Part shown: piece after piece, positions 5,970-8,189 of the stretch | How positions within the stretch are numbered: position 1 is the first letter of the stretch | Layout of the letters: every line of letters begins with the position of its first letter | NCBI GenBank assembly: GCA_902803365.1 | Contig: CADCPU010000324.1 | Span: 1 to 8,189, forward strand | DNA from: Oscillospiraceae bacterium | GTDB taxonomy: Bacteria > Bacillota_A > Clostridia > Saccharofermentanales > Saccharofermentanaceae | Direction: 5' to 3' | Length of the DNA: 8,189 nucleotides | Made by a program: the position numbers and the translations under genes | The notes under the pieces: generated by a model | Seen by the model: only the letters and a program-made list of their open reading frames with translations | The model's database searches: none | What the model was told of the DNA's origin: nothing

Positions 5970-6791
5970 TCAGTGATTGTCTTGTGCGATAAATCGCGCG
6001 ACGCTGTCTTCGTTGTTGGAACCGAGGATGCCGGTCGCGGCCGCCTTGACTTCATCGAGGGCGTTGGACATCGCGTAAGCTTCGTCTGCGATCTCGAACA
6101 TTGGCAGGTCATTGACGGAATCTCCGAATACGACGAGCCTTTGGGCGCCCAGGCTCTCCTTGAGCTTTAATATCGCTTTGGCCTTGGTGCTGTTATCGGG
6201 ACATATCTCGAGCCAGTATTCCTCACCGTAGGTGTCCTTCTGAAATACGCACTCCCAACCTTTGTACTCGCTCATGCGGGCATAGGCATCAGTAAGCTTT
6301 TCCCTGTCGTCCACCAGGGTGACATAGCCGGGCTCTCCGTCAAACATCTCGTCCAAGGAAGACGCTGCGACCATGCGCGTGTCGTCCGCGTGCTCTTCAA
6401 CGTATTTTCGAAGACCGACAGAGATATCGCCCTCAAAATAGAACTTCTTCATGTCGTCTCCGAAGTAGGATGATACAAAGCCGCAGTGCGCAAGTTCGGG
6501 CAGGCGGGTCTTGAGGATATCGATCTCAGACGGAGTAAAGAGAGCGCGCCTGATCATGCGGCCGGTGGTGTTGTCTGCGAGGACAGTGCCGTTTCTGGAG
6601 ATGACCGGGAGCGAGAGCTTAAGGCCGCCGGTTATCTTGCGGGCGCTTTGTATGGATCTTGCCGTCGCGTATGTAAAGAGAACGCCCTTGCTGACCAACC
6701 TGTTTATTATGCTTACGGTCTCCTCGGATAAAGTCTTGTCGCTCCTCATCAGGGTTCCGTCCAGATCGGTAACATAAAGGGTGTCAGGCAT
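5970..6791 (-). CDS. Cof-type HAD-superfamily phosphatase (subfamily IIB)
   Basis: A 273-residue cytoplasmic hydrolase with all four HAD motifs. Motif I is VTDLDGTL (7-14), with D9 as nucleophile and D11 as general acid. Motif II is the threonine of TYATARS (T43). Motif III is the lysine of STKAKAI (K203), and motif IV is GDSVNDLPMF (223-232), which binds magnesium. The region between motifs II and III is the large C2 cap that defines the Cof/YbiV group and gives substrate choice, typically sugar phosphates, nucleotides or FMN. The substrate cannot be told here. The start codon overlaps the end of the preceding membrane-protein gene by 8 nt, with GAGGAG 7 nt before the ATG, so the two are translationally coupled. 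Pairing with a flavoprotein downstream makes FMN or its precursors a conceivable substrate, but this is only a guess. Confidence 0.92.
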   Translation of the reverse strand: MPDTLYVTDLDGTLMRSDKTLSEETVSIINRLVSKGVLFTYATARSIQSARKITGGLKLSLPVISRNGTVLADNTTGRMIRRALFTPSEIDILKTRLPELAHCGFVSSYFGDDMKKFYFEGDISVGLRKYVEEHADDTRMVAASSLDEMFDGEPGYVTLVDDREKLTDAYARMSEYKGWECVFQKDTYGEEYWLEICPDNSTKAKAILKLKESLGAQRLVVFGDSVNDLPMFEIADEAYAMSNALDEVKAAATGILGSNNEDSVARFIAQDNH

Positions 6792-7380
6792 TTAAAGTCT
6801 CCTCGCTCGGTAATGAATCATCGGTATAGAGCACACAGGCCATAACAAGTATGAACACATTCTCCCATATAAATACAGTATCCCAGAAGAATTGCCATTG
6901 TACTACGCCATAGGCAAAGATAAAGAAGATCGCGAAGCAGCTCGCCAAAAATGCGCATCTCCTCTTGCGTCCGGTCTCGCCCTTCATAAAGAGCACAACG
7001 AAGGAAACGGCCACCGCGAGCATCAGCGAATAGGCGAAAAAGTCATGCATATCTGAAGCAAAATAGCTCCATTCCTCATTGTAGGGAAAGATCATACAGC
7101 AGTATGCACATCCGAATATGAGGCCGTATATGACTTTGCGGTATGTCGGGATATTGATCTTCCTCAGATAGCCGTGTACAAGGCCGACTATGGGCGTAAA
7201 CGCGATGAAAAAGAAAACAGCCGTCCATGGGCGGAGAGCGATATATTTGGCCACGGTAAGACTTAAGTCGAATCTGTGGATATCAGCGATCCATGCCGAC
7301 AGCAGTACTGTCAGTATGGCCACAATATAAAGCGCCCCCGCAATGAAAAGTGGGCGCTTACCGATCATAAGTTTTCCCAT
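6784..7380 (-). CDS. Six-helix integral membrane protein of unknown function
   Basis: A 198-residue protein with about six hydrophobic segments (roughly 10-32, 47-70, 82-99, 114-132, 142-164, 168-186) and no signal peptide. I do not recognise the family with certainty. The segment IFPYNEEWSYFASDMHDFFAYSLML, with an acidic/aromatic loop followed by a histidine at the head of a helix, recalls DUF998 or Frag1/DRAM-like proteins. That is a weak resemblance. The start is supported by GGAG 7 nt before the ATG at 7380. The gene has its own likely promoter 34 nt upstream and overlaps the HAD gene by 8 nt, so it is the first gene of the downstream group. The C-terminal tail (DDSLPSEETLNA) is short and acidic. 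Confidence 0.8.
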   Translation of the reverse strand: MGKLMIGKRPLFIAGALYIVAILTVLLSAWIADIHRFDLSLTVAKYIALRPWTAVFFFIAFTPIVGLVHGYLRKINIPTYRKVIYGLIFGCAYCCMIFPYNEEWSYFASDMHDFFAYSLMLAVAVSFVVLFMKGETGRKRRCAFLASCFAIFFIFAYGVVQWQFFWDTVFIWENVFILVMACVLYTDDSLPSEETLNA

Positions 7381-7413
7381 TTTACGTCTCCGACAAAAAT
7401 AATTGACGATTCG

Positions 7414-7441
7414 ATTATACTACATCAGTCTTACTTTTCCA
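7414..7441 (-). promoter_or_regulatory. Promoter of the membrane protein-HAD gene group
   Basis: On the minus strand a perfect TATAAT (7419-7414) lies in the 50-nt gap between the GGDEF gene and the next gene. TGGAAA (7441-7436), 16 nt upstream, matches TTGACA in four of six positions and overlaps the last codons and stop of the GGDEF gene. The start would be near 7407, with a leader of about 27 nt. No terminator separates the two genes, so read-through from the GGDEF gene is also possible. Confidence 0.55.
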
Positions 7442-8189
7442 GCGTGATAACGACTTTATTCTTGCCGCTGTTCTTGCCGATGTAGAGTTTCTCGTCTGCC
7501 TCTTTTATCCAGACATCGACCGACTGACCATTCCTGTAGTCTGCGATACCCGATGTTATCGTTACATCTATCTTTTCGTTCTCGAAAACAAAATCGTACC
7601 CCTCAATGACCTTTCTGAGATTCTCGATCATCTCGAAGCCGTTCTTACTGACTTCGCCCTCGGAAAGGATCAGGAATTCCTCGCCACCCCAGCGCGAGAT
7701 CTCGCTGTTGCTGCAATTCTCCTTCATGAGCTGTGACAGGGTGCTGAGAACGTAGTCGCCGGCGTTATGACCGTAATGGTCGTTGATCTGCTTAAAGTTA
7801 TCGATATCCGACATCGTGACAAAGATCTTCTTGCCTTCTTTCACGGTCTCTTCGAGCTTCGTCATCATGAAGTGGCGGTTATAAAGACCCGTGAGACGGT
7901 CGGTATGTGCTATCGTCGTAAGCCTGTTCTCGTAGTCTCCGACCATCTTGAGCATTATGCCCGAATAAACGATCAGGAAGTAGAGAACGATCGCCGAATT
8001 CAGGAGCCAGAAAACGCCTGCGATCTCGTTACTGACATCATAGATCGGACCGTTAAATGCTGAATAGCCCGTGGCAACGACATAGCATAGAACTATAATG
8101 CCGCTTATAACAACTGCATTGACCTTGGATTTCTTGATCTTCTCGGCCATATACTCGGTATAGAAGATGATCGGGATCATGGACAGACA
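7431..8189 (-). CDS. Membrane-bound GGDEF diguanylate cyclase (5' end beyond window)
   Basis: Makes cyclic di-GMP from two GTP. Counting from the ATG at 8180, two membrane helices are visible (about 21-39 and 55-77), then a GGDEF domain from about residue 90 to the end. Its motifs are DRLTGLYNR (94-102), SDIDNFKQINDHYGHNAGD (124-142) with metal- and guanine-site residues D125, N133 and D142, the signature RWGGEEF (163-169), and ADEKLYIGKNSGKN (228-241). All active-site residues are present, so it should be active. The RxxD inhibitory site is missing: the matching positions are C156 and S159. The ATG at 8180 is probably internal, because the frame stays open to the window edge, no ribosome binding site precedes it, and it starts inside a hydrophobic segment. 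More sensory membrane helices therefore lie outside. Confidence 0.93.
   Translation of the reverse strand, partial: CLSMIPIIFYTEYMAEKIKKSKVNAVVISGIIVLCYVVATGYSAFNGPIYDVSNEIAGVFWLLNSAIVLYFLIVYSGIMLKMVGDYENRLTTIAHTDRLTGLYNRHFMMTKLEETVKEGKKIFVTMSDIDNFKQINDHYGHNAGDYVLSTLSQLMKENCSNSEISRWGGEEFLILSEGEVSKNGFEMIENLRKVIEGYDFVFENEKIDVTITSGIADYRNGQSVDVWIKEADEKLYIGKNSGKNKVVITLEK

Noticed and set aside
5873..6112. N-terminal extension of the YczE-like protein (start at 6112)
   Set aside because: It overlaps the HAD gene, adds hydrophilic sequence unlike the family, and a proper ribosome binding site precedes the ATG at 5872.

Overview
The window looks like chromosomal DNA of an anaerobic, probably gut- or rumen-type member of the Clostridia (Bacillota). 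This rests on strong AGGAGG-type ribosome binding sites, sigma-A-like promoters, moderate G+C, and family content: an Isf-like iron-sulfur flavoprotein, a YczE/YitT-type membrane protein, a Cof-type HAD phosphatase and a TIR protein with a WD40-like propeller. The lineage is an inference. I see no rRNA, tRNA, phage, transposon or cas genes. Every credible gene lies on the minus strand, so transcription runs from high to low coordinates.

In transcription order: (1) 8189-7431, the C-terminal part of a membrane-bound GGDEF diguanylate cyclase, whose N-terminus lies outside the window. (2) A perfect TATAAT -10 box just after it starts a compact group: an unknown six-helix membrane protein (7380-6784), a HAD phosphatase overlapping it by 8 nt (6791-5970), a YczE-like membrane protein after a 97-nt gap (5872-5225), and an Isf-like flavoprotein 3 nt further on (5221-4592). 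(3) A separate promoter (about 4555-4583) drives a membrane-anchored S41-type peptidase homologue (4521-3556), which ends in a strong intrinsic terminator (3512-3546). (4) A 466-nt gene-free stretch (3090-3555) holds that terminator, a degenerate tandem array with a 42-bp period (3229-3496) and an extended -10 promoter. (5) That promoter serves a very long open frame from 3089 to beyond position 1.

The last gene is the most notable. Its frame, read codon by codon without a stop, encodes at least 1029 residues: an N-terminal TIR domain with the glutamate expected of TIR NADases (E93), one transmembrane helix (about 190-209), a short helical linker, and a beta-propeller region of about 730 residues that runs to the window edge. 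The positive-inside rule puts TIR in the cytoplasm and the propeller outside, a receptor-like layout. The propeller part is clearly more AT-rich than the TIR part, as if the gene were a mosaic. The array upstream repeats a small inverted repeat (TGACTNCC...GGNAGTCA) at exact 42-bp steps over most of its length, and no annotated feature explains it. TIR gene plus array is the best candidate here for something undescribed. A defence role is an inference, because no known defence partner gene is visible in the window.
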